Assembly: GCA_013399115.1 (NCBI GenBank)
Contig: VXAA01003837.1
Span: 1,223,173-1,287,172, forward strand
Source: Anseranas semipalmata
Lineage: Eukaryota > Chordata > Aves > Anseriformes > Anseranatidae
Length of the DNA stretch: 64,000 nt
Direction: 5' to 3'
Part shown: piece by piece, positions 15,001 through 27,408 of the stretch
Layout of the letters: the number at the start of each line of letters is the position of its first letter
Position numbering within the stretch: the stretch's first letter is position 1
Notes under the pieces: generated by a model
Database searches by the model: none
Seen by the model: the letters and a program-made list of their open reading frames with translations, nothing else
Told to the model about the DNA's origin: nothing
Translations under genes and position numbers: made by a program

Positions 15001-15256
15001 TTATACATCTGCATTATGATTCACCCTTTAAGTATAGGATCATGTCTTATTTTCCACCAGATTCTACCTCAGGATGGACAGTGCTCACTTAATAGGCAGA
15101 TATTCAATATCTTGTTACAGCATCATTATGCAGCATGTGGCTTGAGGCCTTATTTACTGCATAGTATTCAAAAACTACTTGGAAGACACAGTTGCTAATT
15201 TTCTCATGAGTTCTTCTAGAGCTCTTATCAGTACGGCATATGAGTGCTTCAGAAAT
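6051..15256. other. Intergenic or intronic DNA, no gene seen
   Basis: No coding exon or RNA gene recognised. 6215-6480 is a candidate regulatory stretch with ATGCTAATTTGCA (6259-6271) and several TAAT cores. The 159-codon frame at 10143-10622 crosses a locally GC-rich patch and has no protein signature. Short T-rich runs occur at 12311-12334. Confidence 0.6.
14131..14197 (+). mobile_element. Possible MIR-like fragment
   Basis: TCTCCATGTGTGAAATGGGGAAGGTAAACATTAACCTTGTGGGGGCTG has the order seen in the MIR/L3 3' region (a 'catctgtaaaatgggga' motif, then 'tacctacctcatagggttgt'). The matching stretch is short (about 50 bases), so this is a tentative call. Confidence 0.38.
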
Positions 15257-15395
15257 GTTAATTTCTTTTAACAACATCCCGTAAGACAAGAGGATATTAT
15301 TATTCCTGTTTAACAGATGGGAAACAAACACAAAGAGATTCAGGTCAAAACATTCTGCTAGCATTGGGCACCCAAACTGAGATGTCTGGAAATGG
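15257..15395 (-). mobile_element. MIR-like SINE fossil, reverse orientation
   Basis: On the plus strand it reads GATATTATTATTCCTGTTTAAC then AGATGGGAAACAAACACAAAGAGATTCAGGTC (15293-15345). This is the reverse complement of the MIR segment '...aagttac ttaacctctctgtgcctcagtttcctcatctgtaaaatggggataataat'. The left flank ACAACATCCCGTAAGACAAGAGG matches the 'acaaccctatgaggtagg' part, and the right flank continues into CCCAAACTGAGATGTC. It is ancient and diverged. Confidence 0.68.
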
Positions 15396-15880
15396 ATTTC
15401 TCAGAATGCTCAACGTACAGCATCATATGTCAGGAGAAATACCATTGACAATGTATTCTGCAAATGGGAATGCAGAAAAGAAAAGAAAATTAACAGCCAA
15501 TTGTGAAGTTTAGTTTAAATTGACTTCTCTCACACTACATGAGTTTTACACTATTCAGACGCCTTACCCACGAAACCATCCATTTTCTTTCACTCCTCTG
15601 TCTCTTACTACACATCTCCCAGTTCCTGTACCAAAAACAGGCAGAGCCCCCCAGACACCAACTTCTCCCTCTACCCAGCCGTGACTCATCTCCTGCTCAG
15701 CTCCATCTTCTGCACGGAATGAGACCACGGTCCTGCACTAAACATAGCACTTGGTCAAAGACTATACAAAATGCATGTACAAAAGGAAGCCAAATAAACA
15801 CTACACAGGAAACCTTGATTTCATGATTTCCTGACATCCTTTTCTAAATACTAAGCTTTTCAAGGAGAACACTGTCTCCA

Positions 15881-15998
15881 TTATATACGCATATATATTA
15901 AAATGCATACATACACACCATATATATTTATATATATATAATATGCATGATATAAACATTATCATATAAATGTAATAATATGAATTTATATATACTTG
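15881..15998. repeat. AT-rich (TA)n / (CATA)n low-complexity tract
   Basis: Interrupted TATATA, ATACATACACAC and TATATTTATATA runs over about 115 bases. It is a degenerate AT microsatellite with many small palindromes. Confidence 0.85.
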
Positions 15999-18018
15999 TT
16001 CCCAATTCATATAATCTGAAAATTTCCAAAAACTGAAAAGGGGCTGGGAAATAAAATACATAACCTGGCATAGAATGCTGAACCCAGATGATTAAAGTTT
16101 TCAGGCTGAAATTAGAGGTGCTCACAATCTGCCTACAGGTTCCAGTTCAGCATTTTGCCTGTGTCTTTCTGTTTCAGGGAATCAGGATATAAGTGCTTAG
16201 CTGAATCAGGTCCACAGTAATTTTGTAAAGTTCAGTGCTGAAGGAATACACAGAGGCAGAACTCTGAATTTCCAGTGTGCAGGAAATTCAGTTATTTCAT
16301 AATTTCATTCTGTTCTGAACTGGGAGAACACCTATTCCTCCCCTGCCTCAAACTTTCAAATTTCCCTTGAAATTTTATTTGTGTTTGGTTTAAATTATTC
16401 TAAATAAATCAACCAGAGCTAATACCAACACGGAAAATTTCAATCTGAGCGTTTACAGTTTGACAGAGTTACAAGGAAGTAAAGAAGCCTGGAAAGTTTC
16501 AAGCAACCTTAGTTATAGGTACAGCTACATCACCAGCCATTTCTAAATTATCACTGCAGTAGAATATAAATAATGTAATAACAAACCGAGCAAATATGTG
16601 CTGTGTGTTACTTTCAATACAGTGACACCAAAGTAGCCTTCAGCAGAAGGTATCCCGGTTTCCCAGGTACTTTTACTGTTTCCCACTTAGGCACAGCAGA
16701 GCGAGGAGGGGAGCCCTGTTCTCCTGCCATCCACATCCCTGCCGTGTTTCATACATTCATGAAAAAAGACCCAAACTCCTTCAATGTAAAGGAAACAAGA
16801 CTAACCTGTGAAACAAGAAGTACCATCTCTGAGTTTTCCGTTCAGATGCAGTGACTGCAGTACGCAGAACCGTGCCAAACCAGCATCCTGCTGCTCTGAG
16901 CACAGGTAACAGCACCTGTGGGCAGGCACAACATACTTTTAAGAGGTGAAACCAGGGTTTGGGCTAACCAGGCATTATCTGTGATGGAAAGCTGGACAGT
17001 TTGGCAGTTTCACCGGTTGACAGTTTGTTCTTTTGTGTTTTCTTATCAAGGGGATGAGCAGAGTGCAAAATGCAACTTGACTCGGATGTCTTTGAAGAAT
17101 ACTCTGGGGCTTGCTGTGAACCTGGGATTCTCCTCATTCACAAAGAATCAGCCAGAAGAACTGGATGAGAACTGTTTGATCAAAAAAACATACATCAGGA
17201 TCTTCTATTTTGAAGGGAGATGAGAAACTGGAATTAAATATTCAGCTGAGAATGGTTCTTTCCATAACACTCGGGCAGTGAAAACCGCTCAGCCCCGACA
17301 CCGCTGCCAGCAGCCAGCGAGGAATTCCCCTGTCATGAGGGCCATGACTCACGCCTGCCCCTGCTGCTTCTCTCCCTCAGATGTAGGGGCCATACTTGTG
17401 GTCTGGGATGTGTCAGGAGAAAGGAGCTGGCAGAGCCGGGCTCTGTTGCACAAGCTCTCCATCACTGCCCAGAGGCACGCTCCTGCCGGGGCAGGCAGCC
17501 GCACAGGTGGCACCAGCTCGAAGGTCCTTTTGCAGACAGTACTCCTCTCCCTTCGTTTCTCTTTTCCTTACCCTTCTGCCCCTCCCGAATAGTCAGAGTA
17601 ACTCTGTCAGCTCCCAGGCAGTCCCAAGACCTCCTGTTACAAAAGCATGTGGGGTTTTTAGCATCGGTTTCAGCAGTGTAAAACGAGGCTCTGCACGCAG
17701 CAGTGCTAGAACTGGTACTGAGGGCTCTCATCAGCTGTACTCAATAAATTAATGACAGAGCTGCTGCCACAGCAGTGTGAGCATCTGTATTTGCGCTCTG
17801 AGTATTTATTGCTATGTTTTTCACAGGCCCTTTTAATGCCTCCAGGAGTAATTTATGGGGACAGAATAGCCTGAAAGGAGCAGATCCCACTTATTTAAAT
17901 CTCGGGATGATGAAAATCACATGAGAAGAGCAGATTTCACATTGCTTCCTCTCCATAAATGGTTTTCCGAGGCAGTAAAAGCAAAGGAAAAGCAAACATA
18001 AACACTGTACAAACACCA

Positions 18019-18083
18019 AGATATTCAGGTTTGTTTGGGCTTACCCAAACACTGCATGGAGATATTCAGGTTTATTCAGGTTT
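18019..18083 (+). repeat. Short imperfect direct repeats around a hairpin
   Basis: AGATATTCAGGTTT occurs at 18019-18032 and again at 18060-18073, and the second copy is followed at once by a shortened ATTCAGGTTT (18074-18083). Between them GTTTGGG/CCCAAAC (18033-18050) form a 7-bp stem with a 4-base loop. It looks like a local slippage or duplication product. Confidence 0.7.
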
Positions 18084-19829
18084 GGATGCTGTTTTGCTAA
18101 CCTACTCCACAAAAACTTTGCAGGTTTTAATAATTGTTAACATAACTAACTAGAGGCACATCATAAAATTTCTTTTAATTAATTTTTACTACAGTAGAGG
18201 ATTACTTTATAAAAACATAGTTCTTAGTATTAATCTTGGTACTTTTCAGATTGATGAGTAATGTGTGTGACTGTGGTGGTTTCTCTCTTTTTTTCTTTTC
18301 TTTTTTTTGGCAGCTCTTACTGCTCCTGCTCCAGAGCATGAAGCAGACTCATCTGGACACCCAGGATGGTCCAAGTTTCCAGCAACTCACATGCTGGTTA
18401 TTTCTTATATAAAATAAGAAAATTAATGAAGTAAAACTAATGAACTTTTTGACCCAAAGAACATTCATCTGTGCAGTCTTGTTCAGAATTGTACTCTCTT
18501 GGTGCTAGGAGCAATACCAGTGGCCAGGGACATTTCAACAAGTTTCCCTTCTAGTGCTGGGCAGTGTAGTTTTGGAGGTATCTGTCATAAGCAAAAGCTT
18601 TATGTTCAAAGTGCAACGTGACATTTCAGAAATAAGTAGAATTTTTCTTTATAAGGCAAATTAAAGAGGTTTCTTTGCCTTCTCTTTTCTCATTAATTAA
18701 TACTCTGACTCCCCGATTTCCAGATAAACTCATAGACCAGAAGACATAATGTTTGTCTACTTCAGCTCTACTATATTTCACGCTTTGCCTCATGAGACCC
18801 AATTTATTACAGTGATGGATGTAACATAAGAGTATATTTTAAACAACCATGACTGTACCTGCTTGGCTGCTCATTTTTCACAAAGTGATTCCAAGAAGCA
18901 TTTAAAAGTCAGAAGACTGCCCCAGAATTTGTTTGAATAATCCAGGCTTCGTGATTCTGCAAGACAGGATAGAAAGTTAACTTGAGAAGTTTCCTGTGCT
19001 TCCAGTCCCATCAAAATGCCATCAAAGCAGCCTGATGCTTTAACACACAGTTTTCACACAGTGTCGTGAAGAAAGAGTAGCTCAAATGATCTCTTTTCAC
19101 ATCTCAGTCTAGATTTCCATCCAGCAAAAAACCTGCACACATGCTCAGCTTCCCTTACTGTTACCTCAATGTAACTGGGGGAAATCATCCGCAGCGTATG
19201 AAACTGCAAACATGTGCAAGTCTTTGCAAAATCACAGCCACCACAGATCTGAGCTTTGGAAAGCTGTGAGATTATTCATAATTTCACCAGCCTGACTCAG
19301 CAGAAGGAATGTGGAACCATTTCGAGTCACATTTCAAGCTGCTTATAGTTACTGGGAAAAGTTGTGTCCTCTGAACGAAACATAGCTTTCTCTCAGCTTC
19401 TCTATCCTGTGTTTAGGGAGAATTAAACCTTCCTGAAACTTGCTGGAAAAAGGGGGGACAGGGGGATAGAGAAGGACAATTCATCTCTAAATTACATTGC
19501 TCTTCAGAGCAAACCACAGAGAGCTGTAATGGGACAAGTAATTTTTTTACATGGCATAATTAATTAGAACCCATAAAACCCAATTAAACAGCACTTTTGA
19601 GACTATCAAGTAGTGCACGTTTGAAACAGCAAATATGACAGCATAAGTACAATTTTATAGCTGGGCACACTCCTCAGGATTATTTTCAGTGCTCTGCTAA
19701 AATGGGAAATGGCACCAGTTTGGCCCCTGCTAATAAATCGCTTGCAAACAGGCTATATTAATAATCTTTATGGGGGTAGGATGGAAGCCAGATGGGGCAG
19801 GGAGGGGAACGTGGAGGTGGCATAATATA

Positions 19830-19857
19830 TTGGCCTGGAAAACATAATCCAGGCCAA
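19830..19857. repeat. Perfect 10-bp inverted repeat (hairpin or protein-binding palindrome)
   Basis: TTGGCCTGGA (19830-19839) and TCCAGGCCAA (19848-19857) are exact reverse complements around the 8-base loop AAACATAA. The outer TTGGC/GCCAA halves resemble NFI half-sites, but their spacing is larger than the NFI N5 spacing. It sits in an AT-rich block (19555-19990) with several TAAT cores. Confidence 0.5.
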
Positions 19858-20367
19858 AGCAGACATTTAATCTCTGTGTACATCTGAGAGGGCTGGGAAT
19901 ATAAAAGGAGAGCTGGTGGGCCAAGAGGGGAATCCCCTGAGAGATCACAGAGGATATTTCCAAGGTAAAAACTGAAGTCATACCCAAGCAGGTAAGCATT
20001 TGGCCATCTGCATGGAAGGAAACAAAGGAAAGAGACATGCTCAAGCAGATTTAGCAGCCTCTAGCAAGGCAGGGGCCTTGTCCCCTTTGCCTGTAAATGA
20101 CAAATGGCGCTGGGGTGTTGCCTCACCCCTGCCTCTCACATCGGTAATACCCAGTCCTTCTCAGTGCCCTAGCAGGGGTTTATTGCATGTGCATGCACAC
20201 GATGGGCTCTATGCATGTGTACAGGCTTGATATACAATCTAGCGCAAGTAAAAGCTCACTTTGCCCTTGTTTATTTACATGAGGCCCCACTTATGTTTAA
20301 CTTGGCAGCCAAGAGGCCTGCGCCTTGTGCCAAGCACTAATTCCTTGACTGCCCTGACAGGCCCTGG

Positions 20368-20612
20368 CGTGCACACCTGAAAGTCATTAGCGCTCGGACC
20401 CATTTTGTTCTCACATTTCGAGGCAGTGACCCGCAGCCACGTACAGCTTCAGCAGACACTTTATCATCTCCCCTGTCATCAGCTTTGCGCTCGGCAGCCT
20501 GGGCACTGCCAGACCACGATAAGCAATGAACTAATGGCAGAAGCCTCCATCTGAGAGGACAGAGGCCTCTGCGGAGTCGCGACTCCCCTCTTGCGCACGG
20601 AGGGCGAGTGAC
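20368..20612. promoter_or_regulatory. CpG-rich stretch with palindromes
   Basis: I count 16 CpGs in about 245 bases. It contains AGAGGCCTCT (20561-20570) and the perfect 14-bp palindrome GGAGTCGCGACTCC (20573-20586), adjacent to each other. There is no TATA box or downstream exon that I can recognise. It may be a small CpG island or an enhancer. Confidence 0.3.
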
Positions 20613-23600
20613 GCTCAGCACAGGCCTTCTTTCTTCTTGAGTTACAAGTTTGGCTTGGGAATATTTTATCCTTCAGAAAACAGCAATGCAGCATGATAAG
20701 TAAACAAACCGTGACAGCTGAGCTTCGGTGGCAGAATCGAACAGATTAAATTCTAACAGCCCCATTCAGCTGTACAATGCTCTTCACGCAAGCTGTTCCC
20801 AAAAAGAGTAGCTTTATCTTATCAGTCACTCAGAAAATTCCTCCAGAGTCACTTACCAACACAGGAAGAATATTTAATCTAGAAATGCAGAAAAACATAC
20901 TTTCAAATGAGATTGGGAAGCAGAAGCATAGCAAACAGCTGGTCTGGATAGGAAGCGCTGCAGTGAAGACGCGCACCGGCAATGCGAAGAACATAGCAGA
21001 CACTTAAGAGGACAGAGGAGACAGCTTTCTGCAGAAATGCTGCTGCACTGCATGTAATGCTCTCTGAAGGTTTGCAGGGTGATATCACATTCTGTTATAC
21101 ATGGAGATGCTATTCATCTAGTTTTTGAGAGTCCATTTACGAAATAACAAAATTTTATAAATGTTTGCATTTCGTAAGTCTTAGGCCATTTCACCTGCAC
21201 TGAGACCTTTAAGCTTCCTCCCCTGCATAAGCTATTTTAAGCTCCCAGTCTCCTTAGCAGCTCCAAACACTGCCGTATAGTTTGCTAGAGACATTTTTAT
21301 CCCCTCTATTCTCTCCATGTTTAATATTCTCTATTTAAAATCGATAGGGACTGATACTCTGACAAGCTAACAGTCAGTCCTAAACCACAAACAGGTTTTG
21401 GACTAAGTTCTCATGACCTTGAAAAGGAAGGAATGGGAAGCTTAAGCCCTGGAGAGCTCCAGATTTCCACGGGGGGAGAACAGCATTACTTTTTTTCTAT
21501 GGCAATCTCAAGGCTATGCACTTTGAAGTCATCACTTACTATACATTTATTAAAAACAAACAAACAAAAAAAACCATCTGAACAGCAAAAAAACATTTTT
21601 GGATTTTTTCTGGAAGTTTTTTTATGGCTCTTCTGAGCCCTGCACTGTTGGACATGTGGTAATGTAGCACAAGACCGTACAGTTAGAATACAACCATGAA
21701 ACTAATAAAATGTTTATAAATGCTTTTAGACAGTACAAAAGCAGCATTTTCTTTGAAATTTATTAAGTGCATGCTGACATATTGACATTTTTTCAGAAGT
21801 CTATATAGTTCACATGTAACTTCTCTATAAGCCTTGTACTTCAGGTCCCTCATTGTTGGGATTTTGAACATTCTTCATTCTCACAGCACCCCCGTAATAT
21901 TAGCTAGGGCAATACTTTCCATCTGAATGATGAGGCAGTGGTACATAAGACCTCAGTAGGCAGAAATGAAAATAGACCTTAATATGTAAAAGCTGGGATG
22001 ATTTAACATATGTGAGATCCTCGCTCCAAAAGCCCATAACACAGGTTTTCTCCCAAGAGATTTTCTTCTTATTATTGAGGAAAAGAAAAGGGTGTTCTAC
22101 ATTGTAGAAGACATACTGAGATGGAAGACCTTCCTCTGCAGCTGAAGCAACATCTGTGGCAAGAATTATCTGGCTGTGCATTGTGGAACTGGGCATTTAG
22201 TATAGATTTATGCAGATGCATAAAGGGTCATCACACAGTGGAGAAAGGGTGGAAAACTTACTTTCATCTTAAATTCTGGTGTAGATGTTTCATGCAAGGA
22301 GCACATTTTAAGCAGATTGGAAGCTGGGGCTGGTGGTTTAGCTGGTTAGGGGCAAGAAGAGTATCAGCAACCATCTCAAGGACAGCAAATGCAGTTTGTA
22401 TAGACGTGTCATTCCTGTACTGCAGCCAAGTGAAACTACAAACACTTATTAAAAGTATAAGGAGGCTTTAATTTACATTCCTGTTAAGGCATCTTTATGT
22501 TGCCAGAATACTGCAAGTGGGCTTAGCGTAAATGAGAACCTGGCCTTAATATTCTCAAACAGAAACTGAAATACACAGACATATTGACTTAGATTCTTAA
22601 TCTCTCTTCCGCTAACCCAATGTATGTGCATGGATCAAAACTAGGAAAAAGAATACAACTCCTCACATACCTCCATTGCACAGCGGCTTCCATGAGCACA
22701 AATCATCAGAAGACTCATTTCATGTGTCAGCAAAACTGGTCCTGTACAGCATCACATCAAGATAGAGCTAGAGACACCTCCTGAACCATCGTGCCCCTGC
22801 CATCACAGCAATCACAATGCTAAACTCAGAAGTTCAACTCCAGCATCACCACAAGCCATCCAGGAACCTCCACTACTCTATAACAAACCTCAGACTTATA
22901 GCACAAAAGACCAAAGGCTTTGAGTACCACACCAGTGCCTTACGAGAAAGCTCTGTCCTTCACTAGACAGAAGCGCAACAAAAAAGCAAATTGCAGTGAT
23001 CCCTGAAAACGTGACCAGGGGCAACACACACCAGCCAGGAGCCTGAGAAGTTTCTCACTGCCACCAGAAGCATCTGTGCACCCTGCCCAATAGCCCATTT
23101 CTAGCTGCAGTCAATTCCTGATGCTTCAGAGGAAGATGGAAGAACAAACAAACCCAGAGGCCAAGTTATGCATGAAAGGAGGAAAAAAAAAAATCTTTCA
23201 TGGCCCTGAGGAAGCCCTGGAGCAAACAGATGAGATGTGGGGTTCAGAGCAGGCTGCAAGGAGAACATTTCATCAAAAATAAAAAATCATCATACAAAAG
23301 ATACGCAAGAGAAAAAGTAACTCTAAATGCACATAAACAAAATGAGTAAAATTCTAAGGCCTCTGGAATCAATAACAAAACTCATCAACTTTATTTGGAC
23401 CAAGATTTCAAAGTCAACATATCTAAGTAGTTTCCTACATTTATTTCTATATGAGAAATCTGTAGCTCTTGAAATGTCTTCTTGGGATGTGTTAATTTTG
23501 ATAGGAAAATGAAAGGTGCTAATCTGTCCCTGTCACCGTGTAATATTAAACAGTTAAATGCAGTCTGAGTTTGGAAACAGTATAAGGCAGACATCCTTAA

Positions 23601-26600
23601 AAATTCATTCAAAATATATTCAAAGAACAATCTTTTCCAAATCTGTCAACAGGATCCTAGCCACTGTTCCTGGCAAGAAAACTAGCTTAATTTGGTAAAA
23701 CAATCAGTTCTGCTCTCACAAACATTTTAAAAGAAATGGGGCCACAGAAAGAAAAATGGGGACGTTAAGAAGACCTTTGATAGCCCCTCAGCAGCAAGCT
23801 GCCGTGTTACAGTGGGCTATTTCCAAGGGACCGCACAGGTTTTAAAAGTGCACGTAAAGCTGGGGGGTGGGAGGTAGGTTAGGCTCCAAGCAATGGCTGA
23901 GGCACTGCAAATTCGATTCACCGCGTGGTTTTGCTGTGAATGCTTTTCCAGGTCTCACACCATTACATAGGATGTAACATCATAATGATGTCAACTCTTG
24001 GACCAGGGAGCAAGCTGATTTAAGTTTTACGAGGGGAAGGATGAATACTTTCAAAGGAATGGTGAGTCGAATAATGCAGAACTGGTAGGATCACAGTTCA
24101 GGGAACTCATGGTTATGCTTTGAACTATTTTTAGCAAGGTACTGTGAGTTCAGGGATAGAAAGGGCCTATACAGCTCAAGCAAAGCACAGCCTCTCCAAG
24201 CATTGACAATTTTCTATCAATTTTGCAGAGAGGGAATCAAAAAACCTCTCTTGCCTTTCACTGAAGGTGACTGCTGTAGCAAGGCTGCTGCTTGCAAATA
24301 GCCAAGTGTGTGTATACCTTCAGTGTGCGTATGGGCATAGGCATCAGCACGTGTGCATCCACCCAAGGATGAAGGACAAACACTGACCTTATGCTTGAAG
24401 CAGCACAAGCCCCACTCTGTTTCCTTCAGGATACATCAGGCCACAGCGTAGGGGTGAGGGGGCTGCAGCAGGACCCAGGCTTCCTCCAGCCCTGGCCTCT
24501 CCTCCCGATCCTGTCCACAGCTCCTCATCACACGCCATCGCCCTGCCGAGGGTGCCGTAACTTTGTTCTGCCCACCCGAGGAGGACTTCACCAGCTCAAC
24601 TTTAGCCCCAGCGCTTTTAACCTCTATGGAAAAAAACAAAGACGCCTGAACTTCAGATATTTAAAAATAAACAAACAACAAAAGCCACACAAGCAGGTAA
24701 GTTTTTCATCCAGGTTTCAAAGATGTTGCTGTTCCTGCAGTCAGAGCATGTTAATAAGGGCCTCCCCCCAACTTTGGAAAGTCGCTGCAGATGCTTCTTT
24801 CTGCCAGCTCTTGTTAGACTTTTTTTTCCTTCTTTAAATGCATACTTAAGAATATTGTAGATCACCAGGAATACACAAGGAATGGGTTGCTTTATAAGCT
24901 TTACTACAATTATGGATAATGTTGGAAATATATACTGTACATTTCCTGTATGGTGGGACTGCTACAAGCAGAGAAAATCCACATTGAAGGGGATTTCTAT
25001 GCAAGCTATGCAGCAGACGAAGATTGTATTACAAGCTTGGATTACTGATTTAAGCCTCTTCTCTTCTCCCCACCCATTTCTCTGATAGCTTTTAAAATTA
25101 AATAGCCATATAAGTTCAAATGTTCTTTTATAGGGTGAAATAAACAGCTTTTATGGTTCAGAAACTGCAAGCTTAGAGATCAACACTTCACCACTAATTC
25201 ATGCAGGTTCAAGCTAAAGAAATGGCTCATTTTCCCCTCCACAGTTGTTGAGATATTTTTTTCCAAAAATTCTACATGCACTTTAAATTAGATGTTATGA
25301 AAATTGTGGATGCAGACAATGCTTTCTCTTGAAACTGTGCATCTAGTGTGCTGCCTTCCAGGTCCCAGTTCCCATGAAATCAGAGGGAAATTACTGCTGA
25401 AAACCTCAAAGAGGTTGGAAGTTCGTACAAAACATTGGAACATACTATTCATATTATTGACATGCCTTTTTTTAATTATTTTTTTTAAACACAGAAAAGC
25501 TTTAATATACCACTAAAAAAAAGTCTTACGAGTGCAAATGTCATTTATACTGGTTTAAACTTCTTTTAAACTGTCAAAGTAGTGGACAGAGCATTTAGCT
25601 CAGCCTGGAGTACAACCCTTTCCAGTGGGGTAGCTGGAAATACCAGTTCCAGCTGTCACAGACCCAGAGGAAGAGCACTACTGCCCAGTCCCCATACCTT
25701 ACACGACACATTTCCATCAGAATAAGCATCCATAGGACTTCATGGGTAGCCCTGGCATTTCAGTGAGCCAGGGGAAAAACAGTGGGCCAGAGATGTGAAT
25801 TCCAGATTCACACAGAAGTAATAGGAGGGTATAAAACCCAAGGAAGATACAGCTTGGAAGGGTTGGTACAATCTGAATGCACAGAAAGTTATTTTCAAAC
25901 CCAGAGAGAGCAAGAGCTGTATTCTGCCATGCCGTGGAGACTCTCTACCCTATACGCTCTAGACAAAAATAGTCATGCCCTGATGTTTTTATCCTAAAAT
26001 CTACACTGAGTATATATTTTATTTATCCATCTATCTGGCTCTTTATTCCATCCTCATCAATATGCTTTCTGAGCATCTGATAGATCCAGTAAAAGCAGGG
26101 GAGGTTCTTTCCTCCCATTTATCAGCCACATTAACCAGCATTTAAGTGGTTAAAGCAGCAGCTTTGTTTCCAAGCAAAGATAATCCTGTTCCTGAGGACA
26201 CCAGTAATGGTAGTATATGACAACATAATCAGCAGCACAAGGATATAAACAACTCCCAATTATCCCAAACCAAAATTTTTGAACATCTTGTTACATTTTT
26301 TCCTTAGGCCTTAAAATTACTGAGTTGTTATGGTTGGATGCTTTGTGGTGAATAAATCTAGAATAATTCCCTGGAAAGAGTGAATTGCCGCTGAAGTGCT
26401 GTTTAGTGCAAAAGACCACAGCACCAAGTTTGCCCTGGCTTTCCCATCCTAGGGGAAAAACCATACAATGATCTCCTCATGTGGGGACAGGAAAGAAATG
26501 GGGAGGAGCGGTGGTGATTTGATTTCGAGGAAGTGGGAAGCAGTTACGCACCCTGCACGGAAAACAAGCAACAGGAGAGCACTAGGAGAACGACACACAA

Positions 26601-27265
26601 CATTGGGGTTTCTTACATGCTTCGGTCAAAATGCTAAATCCTGTAGGCCTCCAGGCACGTAACAAATAAACAACCATTAAAAAACCCACTGCATGTGAAA
26701 ACCATCTGCATGAAGTTTGAGAGGAGCAGTAGGTGTCATTTCCCACACAACGTGCACCGAGGTATTAATCAAGGCTAAGAGCTCTCACAGAGATAGGAAC
26801 ACAAGATTTTGTGCCAGAAACAGAGATGGGACAGGACACAGTATTCAGATTTGAGGCCAGATCAAAGTAACCACGTTTAGAGCCAAATCCAGGCTCAGGC
26901 ATTGAATATACCTCCAAAACATGGATGGTTTTGGATCTAGAGTTAGGGTTCTGTCATCCATCTAATCTTGAAATGGGTGGATCAAAGATGTTTAGTCTGA
27001 GACTGAGCAAAGTGCTAACAGATAGCTTTGAATAGAAATGATTCAGTATGGTGCTTCAAGCAAGGAATAAATTTGTTGGTGGACAAGTTGTGAACTGAAA
27101 GAGAAGTGAAACTGGCCAAGGAAATTACTATGTACCTATTGATTGCTGTGGTATGTTACCTTGTGAGGTTGGCTTTATTTATAAAAGCAGGGAAAATGAG
27201 GTACAATGTGGTTGAGGAATTGGCCCAGAAAGTTGGTAGCAGTGCCAGAAGAGACTGGAAATTCA

Positions 27266-27408
27266 GAAGGATGTCCAGTGGTTTGAGTGCTGGCTTGGAA
27301 ATCAGAAGCAATCGTATGTTTGGTGCTCCGTCCCAGATTTCCTGTATGACCTTGGCCAAATCATTTAGTGTTTTGGTGTGTAATAAACCTTGTTAAAAAT
27401 AATAATAA
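27266..27408 (+). mobile_element. MIR-like (CORE/tRNA-derived) SINE fossil
   Basis: The sequence follows the layout of the MIR consensus: GTGGTTTGAGTGCTGG (27278-27293, MIR 5' region), then AAATCAGAAGC (27299-27309), then TCCCAGATTTCCTGTATGACC (27331-27351), a clear counterpart of the 'gctgtgtgaccttgg' core. CTTGGCCAAATCATTTAG follows, then an AATAATAATA tail. MIR-type SINEs are ancient amniote retroposons mobilised by L2 LINEs and survive in birds only as rare, strongly diverged copies. Divergence is high, no target duplication is visible, and no function is implied, although MIR copies can be co-opted as enhancers. Confidence 0.75.

Larger units (their letters stand above)
15396..27265. other. 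Intergenic or intronic DNA, no gene seen
   Basis: Apart from the listed tracts, the hairpin and the CpG stretch I see only unique-looking sequence. A GC-richer patch at about 17280-17600 and another at 24440-24640 produce overlapping frames on both strands (up to 148 codons) without domain signatures. (CAAA)n-type sequence lies at 21551-21573. Confidence 0.6.

Noticed and set aside
22325..22420. tRNA-like GCTGGTGGTTTAGCTGGTTAGG at 22328-22349
   Set aside because: Resembles a tRNA or SINE A-box only; no B-box, acceptor stem or SINE body follows.
24391..24837. 148-codon open frame on the plus strand
   Set aside because: Low-complexity ending in a T-run and no domain; overlapping frames on both strands.
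25575..25625. MIR-head-like AGTAGTGGACAGAGCATTTAGC
   Set aside because: The downstream MIR core is absent; too short to support.
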